Source: Bordetella parapertussis
Lineage (GTDB): Bacteria; Pseudomonadota; Gammaproteobacteria; Burkholderiales; Burkholderiaceae_D
DNA length: 7,094 nucleotides
Direction: 5' to 3'
Assembly: GCA_945867725.1 (NCBI GenBank)
Contig: CAMBJI010000103.1
Location: 1-7,094, forward strand
In this document: piece after piece, positions 1-4,954 of the stretch
How the letters are laid out: each line of letters opens with the position of its first letter
How positions within the stretch are numbered: position 1 is the first letter of the stretch
The notes under the pieces: generated by a model
The model's database searches: none
The model's input: only the letters and a program-made list of their open reading frames with translations
Told to the model about the DNA's origin: nothing
Position numbers and translations under genes: made by a program

Positions 1-85
1 GATGTGCTGCGGGCGCACACCGATGCAAACACTGATTGACGGAAAGGAGGCGTGGCACGATAAAATCGCCACATTGAATAACTGA
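1..85 (+). CDS. IS481-family transposase, C-terminal fragment (5' end outside window)
   Basis: The frame with its first full codon at position 2 reads MCCGRTPMQTLIDGKE, continues for about 10 more residues and stops at TGA 83-85. The 'CCGRTPMQT(L/F)xDGK' ending is what I recall from the extreme C-terminus of IS481-type DDE transposases, just past the integrase core, where the preceding residues are usually an HQGK-like stretch. Only about 27 codons are present, so the catalytic DDE residues lie off the left edge and intactness cannot be judged. The terminal repeat that follows directly supports an insertion sequence. The competing frame ending at 37-39 gives no recognisable peptide. Family assignment comes from memory of the motif and is fairly confident; the exact IS name is unknown. 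Confidence 0.75.
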   Translation, partial: MCCGRTPMQTLIDGKEAWHDKIATLNN

Positions 86-86
86 A

Positions 87-134
87 TTTGACCTGACAGC
101 CGCATCGATCAAATCGGGTAACTGTCAGATCAAG
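87..134. repeat. Subterminal inverted repeat in the IS end
   Basis: TTTGACCTGACAG at 87-99 and CTGTCAGATCAAG at 122-134 are inverted copies matching at 11 of 13 positions, separated by 22 bases. The left arm begins two bases after the transposase stop codon. It could be a second transposase-binding site, or an RNA hairpin that ends transcription of the transposase, although no T-run follows. The match is seen directly; the role is inferred. Confidence 0.6.
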
Positions 135-195
135 TCGCGATTACTACAAATAATATCATTCAGTCCATGCCAATTCTCAATGACGAAAGACTTTT

Positions 196-292
196 CCCGG
201 CGAGCGGGGCAAATCCTGTGTAACCAGCGCCCTCCAAGGGCGCGATCTGGACAATTTGCTGTCCAACAGATCAGGCCGCTTGAGGGATTTTT
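196..292 (+). other. Cluster of three consecutive stem-loops followed by a T-run
   Basis: Hairpin 1 is CCCG 196-199 with CGGG 205-208. Hairpin 2 is GCGCCCT 227-233 with AGGGCGC 237-243, a perfect 7-bp stem with a CCA loop. Hairpin 3 starts at the next base: GATCTGGACA 244-253 pairs with TGTC 260-263 and CAGATC 267-272, leaving a three-base CAA bulge and an ATTTGC loop. About 14 bases later comes a T-run (TTTTTT, about 287-292). Hairpins 2 and 3 abut with no spacer, which favours a folded RNA or a terminator remnant over chance. No known riboswitch or sRNA is recognised. Confidence 0.45.
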
Positions 293-475
293 TCGGACAA
301 ATGAAGCCCTGCCTTTCCAAAAAATTACCTTAAAGAAAACTTAATGAATAACAAACCAGGGAAAATACCCTGAAAAAGATGTGATACATTGAAAAAATGA
401 GTTGCTTACACGCCACATAAATGAGTATTTTCAAGGCTTTACAGGCATTTTTAATCATTGGGCGATAAACGCCCT

Positions 476-503
476 TTGATATCCGCAAATTTCTGCTTAT
501 TGT
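476..503 (+). promoter_or_regulatory. Possible sigma-70 promoter for phaZ
   Basis: TTGATA at 476-481 matches the -35 consensus at 5 of 6 positions. TATTGT at 498-503 matches the -10 consensus at 4 of 6, with a 16-bp spacer. The predicted start would fall near 510, inside the CTGC-N3-GCAG palindrome, which makes repression by a bound regulator sterically plausible. Prediction by eye; weaker alternatives exist in the same AT-rich stretch. Confidence 0.35.
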
Positions 504-523
504 GTTTGCTGCATTGCAGAAAT
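489..523 (+). promoter_or_regulatory. Candidate PhaR operator upstream of phaZ
   Basis: CTGCATTGCAG at 509-519 is a perfect palindrome around a central T and fits CTGC-N3-GCAG. The PHB-responsive repressor PhaR of Paracoccus denitrificans is reported to bind CTGC-N3/4-GCAG sites in front of PHB genes. The right half also belongs to a wider inverted repeat: ATTTCTGC at 489-496 pairs with GCAGAAAT at 516-523. Thus one GCAG half-site has two CTGC partners, at 493-496 and 509-512. The site sits about 50 bp before an intracellular PHB depolymerase gene, which is where PhaR control would make sense. The motif and its position are seen; binding is inferred. Confidence 0.5.
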
Positions 524-568
524 ATGGAATTGGGGACACAATTTCAGCGTCTTGAATGAGGGGTCATC

Positions 569-1804
569 ATGCTCTATCAGTTGCACGAAATGAACCGAAC
601 CTTGCTTAACCCGCTGATTCAGTGGGCTGAGGCATCGTCCAAGCTGTTTACGAACCCCGTCTCGCCCTTTGCGCATACGCCGTTTGCCCAGCGCATCGCC
701 GCAGGCTATGAACTGATGTTCCGCTTAGGCAAAGATTATGAAAAGCCCGCCTTTGGCATCACGCACACGGAAGTTGCAGGTACCCGTACCGCCATCATCG
801 AAGACACGGTCGTCGAAAAGCCCTTCTGCAAATTACTGCATTTCCGCAAGGACACCCATTTCCTTACGTCCGAACAGCTAATTCAACCCAAGATATTGCT
901 GGTGGCGCCACTTTCCGGCCATCACTCGACCTTGTTGCGGGACACAGTCAACACCCTGCTGCCTGAGCATGATGTGTACATCACCGACTGGGTCGATGCG
1001 CGCATGGTTCCCATGGAAAAAGGCGCGTTCCATCTGCATGATTACATCTACTACGTACAGGAATTCATCCGCTTCCTCGGACCTGACCTGAACGTCGTCT
1101 CGGTCTGTCAGCCCACCGTGCCCGTGCTGGCGGCCATCTCGCTGATGGCCACTGCTGGCGACACCGCGCTCCCCAAGACCATGGTGATGATGGGCGGTCC
1201 GATTGACTCACGCAAATCACCGACCGAAGTCAATGATCTGGCGATGAACAAACCCTTTTCCTGGTTTGAAAACAATGTGATCTACAGCGTGCCGCCGAAT
1301 TACCCTGGCTATGGCCGTCGCGTCTATCCGGGCTTCCTGCAGCATGCCGGCTTCGTCGCCATGAATCCACGCCGTCACGCGCAAAGTCACTGGGAGTTCT
1401 ATCTGCATCTGCGCGAAGGCGACAATGAATCGGCAGCAGAGCATCGCAAGTTCTACGACGAATACAACGCCGTGCTCGACATGCCCGCCGAGTACTATCT
1501 TGAAACGATCAAGACTGTCTTTCAGGATCACGCGCTGCCTTTAGGCACTTGGGAAGTCGAGGGCAAGCTGGTCAGACCGCAGGACATCAAGTCGGTCGCC
1601 TTATTCACTATCGAAGGCGAACTCGATGATATTTCCGGTTCGGGCCAGACACAGGCGGCGCAAGACCTGTGCTCCGGCATTCCTGAGAACATGAAGCAGC
1701 ATTTCGAAGCACCGAAGTGCGGTCACTACGGAATTTTCTCCGGCCGTCGCTGGCGCGAAATGATTGCACCCCGCATCGGTGAATTCATCCGTGCGCATGC
1801 CTGA
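569..1804 (+). CDS. phaZ: Intracellular poly(3-hydroxybutyrate) depolymerase PhaZ
   Basis: This enzyme hydrolyses or thiolyses the amorphous PHB of intracellular granules, releasing C4 units. The 411-residue length and the start MLYQLHEMNR match the intracellular PHA depolymerase family of Burkholderiales. It is an alpha/beta hydrolase in which the nucleophile is cysteine: C180 lies in VVSVCQPT, replacing a lipase-box serine. The likely partners are D353 (EGELDDISG) and H386 (KCGHYGIF). As I recall, the Ralstonia PhaZa1 triad is Cys183, Asp355 and His388, so the spacing agrees. There is no signal peptide, as expected for a cytoplasmic granule enzyme. The start is supported by GAGGGG at 558-563. 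It is monocistronic, with its own promoter region carrying a PhaR-like site and a strong terminator. No phaC, phaB or phaP lies in the window. Confidence 0.93.
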   Translation: MLYQLHEMNRTLLNPLIQWAEASSKLFTNPVSPFAHTPFAQRIAAGYELMFRLGKDYEKPAFGITHTEVAGTRTAIIEDTVVEKPFCKLLHFRKDTHFLTSEQLIQPKILLVAPLSGHHSTLLRDTVNTLLPEHDVYITDWVDARMVPMEKGAFHLHDYIYYVQEFIRFLGPDLNVVSVCQPTVPVLAAISLMATAGDTALPKTMVMMGGPIDSRKSPTEVNDLAMNKPFSWFENNVIYSVPPNYPGYGRRVYPGFLQHAGFVAMNPRRHAQSHWEFYLHLREGDNESAAEHRKFYDEYNAVLDMPAEYYLETIKTVFQDHALPLGTWEVEGKLVRPQDIKSVALFTIEGELDDISGSGQTQAAQDLCSGIPENMKQHFEAPKCGHYGIFSGRRWREMIAPRIGEFIRAHA

Positions 1805-1824
1805 TACGGCAGCGTCTCAGATCA

Positions 1825-1846
1825 GCCGCCTCCGGGCGGCTTTTTT
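1825..1846 (+). terminator. Rho-independent terminator of phaZ
   Basis: GCCGCC (1825-1830), a TCCG tetraloop and GGCGGC (1835-1840) form a perfect 6-bp GC stem, followed directly by TTTTTT (1841-1846). It begins 21 bases after the phaZ stop codon, which separates phaZ from the rnfB-nth unit. Confidence 0.9.
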
Positions 1847-1889
1847 CATGGCCGTGACGCGGATCGCAAATACCGGATAATGGTGGTCT

Positions 1890-2579
1890 ATGTCAGATCG
1901 CTCACCCACCCTCGCTGATCGTCTTGAAGACCTGCTGCCGCAGACGCAATGCACGAAATGCGGCTATCCCGCCTGCCGTCCCTATGCCGAAGCCATGGCC
2001 AGCGGCGAGGCGAGTTATAACCAATGCCCACCCGGCGGTGCGCAAGGTATCGCGCGTCTGGCCGCAGCAATGGGCAAACCTGTCATAGCCCTCAATCCTG
2101 TCCATGGTGCAGAGCGCGAACGTCCGGTCGCCGTGATCGACGAACCCGCATGCATAGGATGCACCCTCTGCATACAGGCTTGCCCGGTCGATGCGATCGT
2201 CGGCGCAGCAAAACAAATGCACACCGTGATACCGGAGCTCTGTACCGGCTGCGATCTCTGTGTTGCCCCCTGCCCTGTCGATTGCATTGCGATGGTCTCG
2301 GTAACACCGGATAAAACCGGATGGGATGCGTGGTCATCGTCCGCAGCAGACGCAGCGCGCGAACGCTTTCACCTACGCACTGAACGACTGATCCGCGAAA
2401 AAGCTGAGAACGATGCGCGATTGGCAGCCAAAGCAGCCGCCGAATTACGCGAAGTCGAGCAGGAATCTGCACAAAATCCCGAAGCACTCGCTGAAAAAGA
2501 GCGCAAGCGCGCCATCATTCAAGCAGCACTGGAAAGAGCACGCCAGCAAAAGGACGCATCTTCCGGGGAGAAGTCATGA
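1890..2579 (+). CDS. rnfB: RnfB-like iron-sulfur electron transfer protein (soluble, stand-alone)
   Basis: The 229-residue protein probably carries electrons through three [4Fe-4S] clusters. Residues 1-50 hold the Fe-S domain typical of RnfB: C21-x2-C24-x4-C29-x16-C46. Residues 84-135 form a bacterial-type 2[4Fe-4S] ferredoxin with C88/C91/C94/C98 and C118/C121/C124/C128, each ending CPVD. Residues 155-229 are a charged Ala/Glu/Arg-rich tail likely to be helical or coiled-coil. The N-terminal membrane helix of canonical RnfB/RsxB is absent, and rnfA, C, D, G and E are not nearby, so this is probably a cytoplasmic ferredoxin-like protein rather than part of an ion-pumping Rnf complex. The ribosome site is weak (GGTGG at 1882-1886, only 3 bases away). 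It overlaps nth by ATGA. The physiological partner is unknown. Confidence 0.87.
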   Translation: MSDRSPTLADRLEDLLPQTQCTKCGYPACRPYAEAMASGEASYNQCPPGGAQGIARLAAAMGKPVIALNPVHGAERERPVAVIDEPACIGCTLCIQACPVDAIVGAAKQMHTVIPELCTGCDLCVAPCPVDCIAMVSVTPDKTGWDAWSSSAADAARERFHLRTERLIREKAENDARLAAKAAAELREVEQESAQNPEALAEKERKRAIIQAALERARQQKDASSGEKS

Positions 2580-3226
2580 ACCCTGAAAAACGCCGCGAGA
2601 TTTTTGCGCGACTCAAGGCAGAAAATCCGCATCCCACGACCGAACTGGAATACACCACACCTTTCGAGTTGCTGATCGCCGTAATCCTGTCGGCACAAGC
2701 GACTGACGTTTCAGTCAACAAGGCAACGCGACAGCTTTATCCCGTGGCGAGCACACCGGCGGCCATTTATGCGCTGGGTGTCGAAGGTCTGATCCCGTAT
2801 GTGCAAACGATCGGCCTGTATCGCAACAAAGCAAAGAACGTGATCGAAACCTGCCGCATTCTGGTCGAGCAGCATGGCAGCGAAGTGCCGCGTGATCGTG
2901 AGGCCCTGCAAGCCCTGCCCGGCGTGGGTCGCAAGACGGCGAATGTCGTGCTCAATACTGCATTCGGCGTGCCGGCGATGGCCGTTGATACGCATATCTT
3001 CCGCGTCTCAAATCGCACCGGCATTGCACCCGGCAAGAATGTCGATATCGTTGAGCAAAAACTGATGAAATTCGTGCCACCCGAGTTCCTGATGGATGCG
3101 CATCACTGGTTGATACTGCATGGCCGCTACACCTGTATTGCGCGCAGCCCGCAGTGCTGGAATTGTCTGATTGCAGATTTATGCGAGTTCAAATCAAAAA
3201 CGGCCCGACCGGAGAAAGCGGTCTGA
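2576..3226 (+). CDS. nth: Endonuclease III (DNA glycosylase/AP lyase)
   Basis: This is a bifunctional base-excision repair enzyme that removes oxidised pyrimidines and nicks the abasic site. Its 216 residues are close to the usual ~211. The helix-hairpin-helix is [12 protein letters not shown], with catalytic K120, followed by D138 in VDTH. The C-terminal [4Fe-4S] loop is C187-x6-C194-x2-C197-x5-C203. These positions coincide with the E. coli numbering as I recall it, so no insertion or deletion is likely in the core and all key residues are present. The start overlaps the rnfB stop (ATGA 2576-2579), with GGGGAG at 2565-2570 as ribosome site, indicating translational coupling. No intrinsic terminator follows before the hairpin mosaic 45 bp downstream. 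In E. coli nth also sits at the end of an rnf/rsx operon, so this pairing is an echo of that arrangement. Confidence 0.96.
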   Translation: MNPEKRREIFARLKAENPHPTTELEYTTPFELLIAVILSAQATDVSVNKATRQLYPVASTPAAIYALGVEGLIPYVQTIGLYRNKAKNVIETCRILVEQHGSEVPRDREALQALPGVGRKTANVVLNTAFGVPAMAVDTHIFRVSNRTGIAPGKNVDIVEQKLMKFVPPEFLMDAHHWLILHGRYTCIARSPQCWNCLIADLCEFKSKTARPEKAV

Positions 3227-3271
3227 GTACCTTCGTGTTTTCTATAGTTAAAGTGCGCTGATGAACGACGA

Positions 3272-3509
3272 AAGACGCTGGATCCCCCCTTGCAGGGCGC
3301 GTCATGGCGAGTACGCCATGACCGTTTCGCGGGCAGACCGCAGGCGGTCTGAAACCCCCGCTACACCCTGCGCCGGGAGCGAGTGGGGAGTTCGGATCGC
3401 ATGCGATCCGCCCACGCAGCAGTCATCACATGCAGGTGATGACGGTAGTGTTTGCGGTGACCGTAAAATAACCACCGTCATCCCGGCGCAGGCCGGGATC
3501 CAGTGTCTT
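3272..3509. repeat. Hairpin-mosaic intergenic element with terminal inverted repeats
   Basis: AAGACGCTGGATCCC (3272-3286) and GGGATCCAGTGTCTT (3495-3509) are inverted copies with one mismatch and bound a 238-bp non-coding block in the 358-bp nth-DUF1841 gap. Inside are consecutive hairpins: GTCATGGCG/CGCCATGAC (3301-3322), CAGACCG/CGGTCTG (3334-3351), an 18-bp perfect palindrome (3393-3410), GTCATCAC/GTGATGAC (3422-3443), TTTGCGG/CCGTAAA with one G-T pair (3451-3467) and ATCCCGGC/GCCGGGAT (3480-3499). One forward frame across the right end reads VIPAQAGIQ, a false peptide often annotated over this repeat type. It resembles neisserial intergenic mosaic elements built of dRS3 units. No transposase gene and no clear target duplication are seen. 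Confidence 0.75.
3480..3499. repeat. dRS3-like 20-bp inverted repeat
   Basis: ATCCCGGC, a GCAG loop and GCCGGGAT form a perfect 8-bp hairpin. The unit has the form ATCCC-N10-GGGAT; the neisserial dRS3 unit is described as ATTCCC-N8-GGGAAT, also 20 bp, often with GCGCAGGC in the middle. In Neisseria such units flank RS repeats and serve as integration sites for filamentous phages. Homology here is inferred from form only. Confidence 0.5.
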
Positions 3510-3584
3510 GGCTTAACTTACAGGGATAGACCTGTTGCAAAGAATCTGCACACGATCCACCATTACTCGCTAGATATCTAACGC

Positions 3585-4016
3585 ATGTTCAACCCCAGCA
3601 AAGACGAAGTCCGACAATTCTTCTGCACCACTTGGAAAAAATCCACGCAGGGTGAAGTACTCACGCCACTCGAAGCTATTGCCAGCGACTGGATACGCCA
3701 GCACCCGGAATACGAAAGCGATCTGGCGGATACCGAGCGTGCTCTGGAGAAGGACTACAGCGTTGATCAGGGACGTAGCAATCCCTTTCTGCATTTGTCC
3801 ATGCACCTGTCCATCCACGAACAGATCTCGGTGGATCAACCGCCCGGTATACGCGATGCATGCGAAGCGCTGATTAAAAGGCTGGGCTCAGTGCATGATG
3901 CACATCACCTGATCATGGAATGTCTAGGTGAAATGCTATGGTCCTCGCAGCGCAATGGCACACCGCCCGATGGCGAGGCCTACATTCACTGCATATGTCA
4001 ACGCGCCAGCCAATAA
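3585..4016 (+). CDS. DUF1841 family protein
   Basis: This small soluble protein of 143 residues has no signal peptide or membrane segment. I recognise it as a DUF1841 protein from the start MFNPSKDEVRQFF, the segment LTPLEAIASDWIRQHPEY (27-44), the core NPFLHLSMHLSIHEQ (66-80), VDQPPGIR (83-90) and HHLIMECLGEMLW (107-119). Function is unknown. The core segments look helical, and polar residues recur at 4-residue steps: H70, H74, H78 (with E79) and H108, E112, E116. This suggests a metal-binding helical bundle, but that is inference. The start has no Shine-Dalgarno; a perfect palindrome TAGATATCTA (3571-3580) occupies that position instead. The gene stands alone between the hairpin mosaic and a bidirectional terminator; its TAA runs into the terminator's A-tract. 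I find no convincing promoter. Confidence 0.88.
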   Translation: MFNPSKDEVRQFFCTTWKKSTQGEVLTPLEAIASDWIRQHPEYESDLADTERALEKDYSVDQGRSNPFLHLSMHLSIHEQISVDQPPGIRDACEALIKRLGSVHDAHHLIMECLGEMLWSSQRNGTPPDGEAYIHCICQRASQ

Positions 4017-4041
4017 AAAAAGCCGCGCAGTGCGCGGCTTT
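4015..4041. terminator. Bidirectional intrinsic terminator between DUF1841 gene and cytochrome operon
   Basis: GCCGCGC (4022-4028), loop AGT and GCGCGGC (4032-4038) form a 7-bp GC stem. Seven A residues (4015-4021) lie to the left and TTT to the right. Read on the reverse strand the stem is followed by a run of seven T, so it is strongest for the cytochrome genes ending at 4062. On the forward strand the T-run is short but the A/T flanks extend the stem, so it can also end the DUF1841 transcript. Confidence 0.88.
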
Positions 4042-4061
4042 CTGTACGACCTTAAGAAAGC

Positions 4062-4400
4062 TTATTTACGAACCACCAGCGAGCCCGGCAAGCTGGCGAG
4101 ATACGCGGCAATGTCGCTGATCTCTTTTTTCGACAGCGGCTTGGCCATACCACCCATGATCGCGTTGCCGCGACCATTACCGCCACTGGCAACACGCTGA
4201 TAAGCAACGAGTGAATGCTCGATGTAGTCAGCATGCTGACCCGCGAGCTTTGGATAGCTTGGATCGATAGGACTGTTGAAATCCGCGCCGTGACAAGAAG
4301 CGCAATTGTATTTTTGTGCGGCGGCCTTGCCCGCTTCGACATTGCCCGCAAACGCGTTCATCGACAGCGCCAGGGCCAGGAATGCAAATAACTTTTTCAT
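4062..4400 (-). CDS. Small periplasmic class I cytochrome c (c553/c5-like)
   Basis: The 112-residue precursor starts with an 18-residue signal peptide (MKKLF, hydrophobic core, cleavage probably after AFA), so it is exported by Sec and matured by the Ccm system. One haem attaches covalently at C33-A-S-C36-H37. The sixth ligand is probably M82, with M85 three residues later as an alternative (NAIMGGMAKPLS). The final helix SKKEISDIAAYLASL is typical of the family. It would shuttle electrons in the periplasm; its partner oxidase or dehydrogenase is not in the window. It lies 12 bp downstream of a paralogous cytochrome gene and has its own ribosome site (GGAG, complement of 4407-4410, 6 bases from the ATG). 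The shared terminator lies at 4015-4041. Confidence 0.92.
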   Translation of the reverse strand: MKKLFAFLALALSMNAFAGNVEAGKAAAQKYNCASCHGADFNSPIDPSYPKLAGQHADYIEHSLVAYQRVASGGNGRGNAIMGGMAKPLSKKEISDIAAYLASLPGSLVVRK

Positions 4401-4412
4401 GAAGGGCTCCGT

Positions 4413-4733
4413 TTATTTCTGCTGGGCGTAATAGGCGGCAACATCGGCGATGTCCTGATCGGACAGACCAGCAGCAATGCCTACCCTCGTCGGATGCTTA
4501 CGCTCACCTTTTTGATAAGCAGTCAGCGCGGCAGCAATGTACTTCTCTGACTGGCCGCCCAGCATCGGTACCCGGTACACCTCAGGGAAAGAGGCTTTGT
4601 AACCAGGAATGCCATGGCAGCCGATACACATAGCCACCTTGTTTTTGGCCGCAGCGACATCGCCTTTGACATCAGCAGCTGCCGACACCTGAGCGAGCGA
4701 GGCCAGCGCAATAAGAACAAAAAGTTTTTTCAT
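4413..4733 (-). CDS. Small periplasmic class I cytochrome c lacking the expected Met ligand
   Basis: The 106-residue precursor has an N-terminal signal peptide of about 18-20 residues beginning MKKLF, as in its downstream neighbour. Haem binds at C36-I-G-C39-H40. The C-terminal helix LSDQDIADVAAYYAQ and the segment YRVPMLGGQSEKYI are class I cytochrome features. The segment before the last helix reads HPTRVGIAAGLS. Aligned on LS with the neighbour's NAIMGGMAKPLS, the axial Met position is R83 (codon AGG, complement of 4485-4487). The only other methionines in the mature protein are M35 and M57, both poorly placed, so haem may be five-coordinate or bound by another ligand. It is first gene of the two-cytochrome unit. 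No Shine-Dalgarno is visible: the upstream strand reads CCCCACCCCGCTATC. The promoter presumably lies in 4734-4954 but I cannot place it. Confidence 0.9.
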   Translation of the reverse strand: MKKLFVLIALASLAQVSAAADVKGDVAAAKNKVAMCIGCHGIPGYKASFPEVYRVPMLGGQSEKYIAAALTAYQKGERKHPTRVGIAAGLSDQDIADVAAYYAQQK

Positions 4734-4894
4734 GATAGCGGGGTGGGGTTATTCAAAAACGAAACTGGTGCGGACGGAAACAGACTGCGTTTGCGTAAGA
4801 AATATTGCCTGCCCGTCACTAAAAAACGCACGCAATTTTAACCGATTCGGGGCGGGCGAGTCTAATATTGACCCACATTAATCGACAAGCGTGA

Positions 4895-4924
4895 ATGACC
4901 CTCTCACTTTCAGTCGTTTATACT
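4895..4924 (+). promoter_or_regulatory. Possible promoter of the moxR-VWA unit
   Basis: TATACT at 4919-4924 matches the -10 consensus at 5 of 6 positions. ATGACC at 4895-4900 matches the -35 consensus at 4 of 6, with an 18-bp spacer. Transcription would start near 4931, about 24 bases before the moxR ATG. It lies in the 221-bp divergent region shared with the cytochrome genes. A perfect palindrome ACTGATCAGT (4942-4951) follows in the predicted leader. Confidence 0.4.
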
Positions 4925-4954
4925 CGACCTCATTTTCTATGACTGATCAGTACA

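Larger units (their letters stand above)
1..148 (+). mobile_element. Right end of an IS481-type insertion sequence
   Basis: The transposase fragment is followed by 63 non-coding bases ending in a stretch at 122-148 that begins CTGTCAGATCAAG and finishes ACTACA. Read from the outside on the reverse strand it starts TGTAGTAATCGCGACTTGATC; a TGT start with an internal CTTGATC is what I would expect of an IS481-type terminal inverted repeat. I therefore place the element boundary near 148. The exact edge and any target duplication cannot be verified because the left end is outside the window. The insertion lies about 420 bp upstream of phaZ. Confidence 0.65.
149..568 (+). other. Intergenic leader between IS end and phaZ (420 bp)
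   Basis: I find no convincing gene here. A 69-codon reverse frame (330-539) lies in AT-rich DNA and looks spurious. The left part (196-292) is GC-rich and full of hairpins, annotated separately. The middle (about 300-460) is AT-rich and contains CAGGG/CCCTG arms (357-361 and 368-372) and GGGCG/CGCCC arms around ATAAA (460-474). The right part holds the presumed phaZ promoter and a PhaR-like palindrome. The phaZ ribosome site GAGGGG lies at 558-563, five bases before the ATG. The region is long for a single-gene leader, so an unannotated small RNA or remnants of a gene displaced by the IS are possible. Confidence 0.6.

Noticed and set aside
357..372. CAGGG/CCCTG hairpin as a terminator
   Set aside because: Only a 5-bp stem, with A rather than T following on the forward strand and no T-run after it on the reverse strand.
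330..539. Reverse frame of 69 codons upstream of phaZ
   Set aside because: AT-rich leader, no ribosome site, no recognisable family, and it overlaps the presumed phaZ promoter and operator.
2092..2487. Reverse and alternative frames within rnfB (also 2024-2314 and 1902-2222)
   Set aside because: Arg/Cys-rich shadows of the cysteine-rich ferredoxin coding sequence.
3261..3581. Forward frame of 106 codons in the nth-DUF1841 gap
   Set aside because: It runs through the hairpin mosaic and contains VIPAQAGIQ, a known false translation of this repeat type; no ribosome site and no domain.
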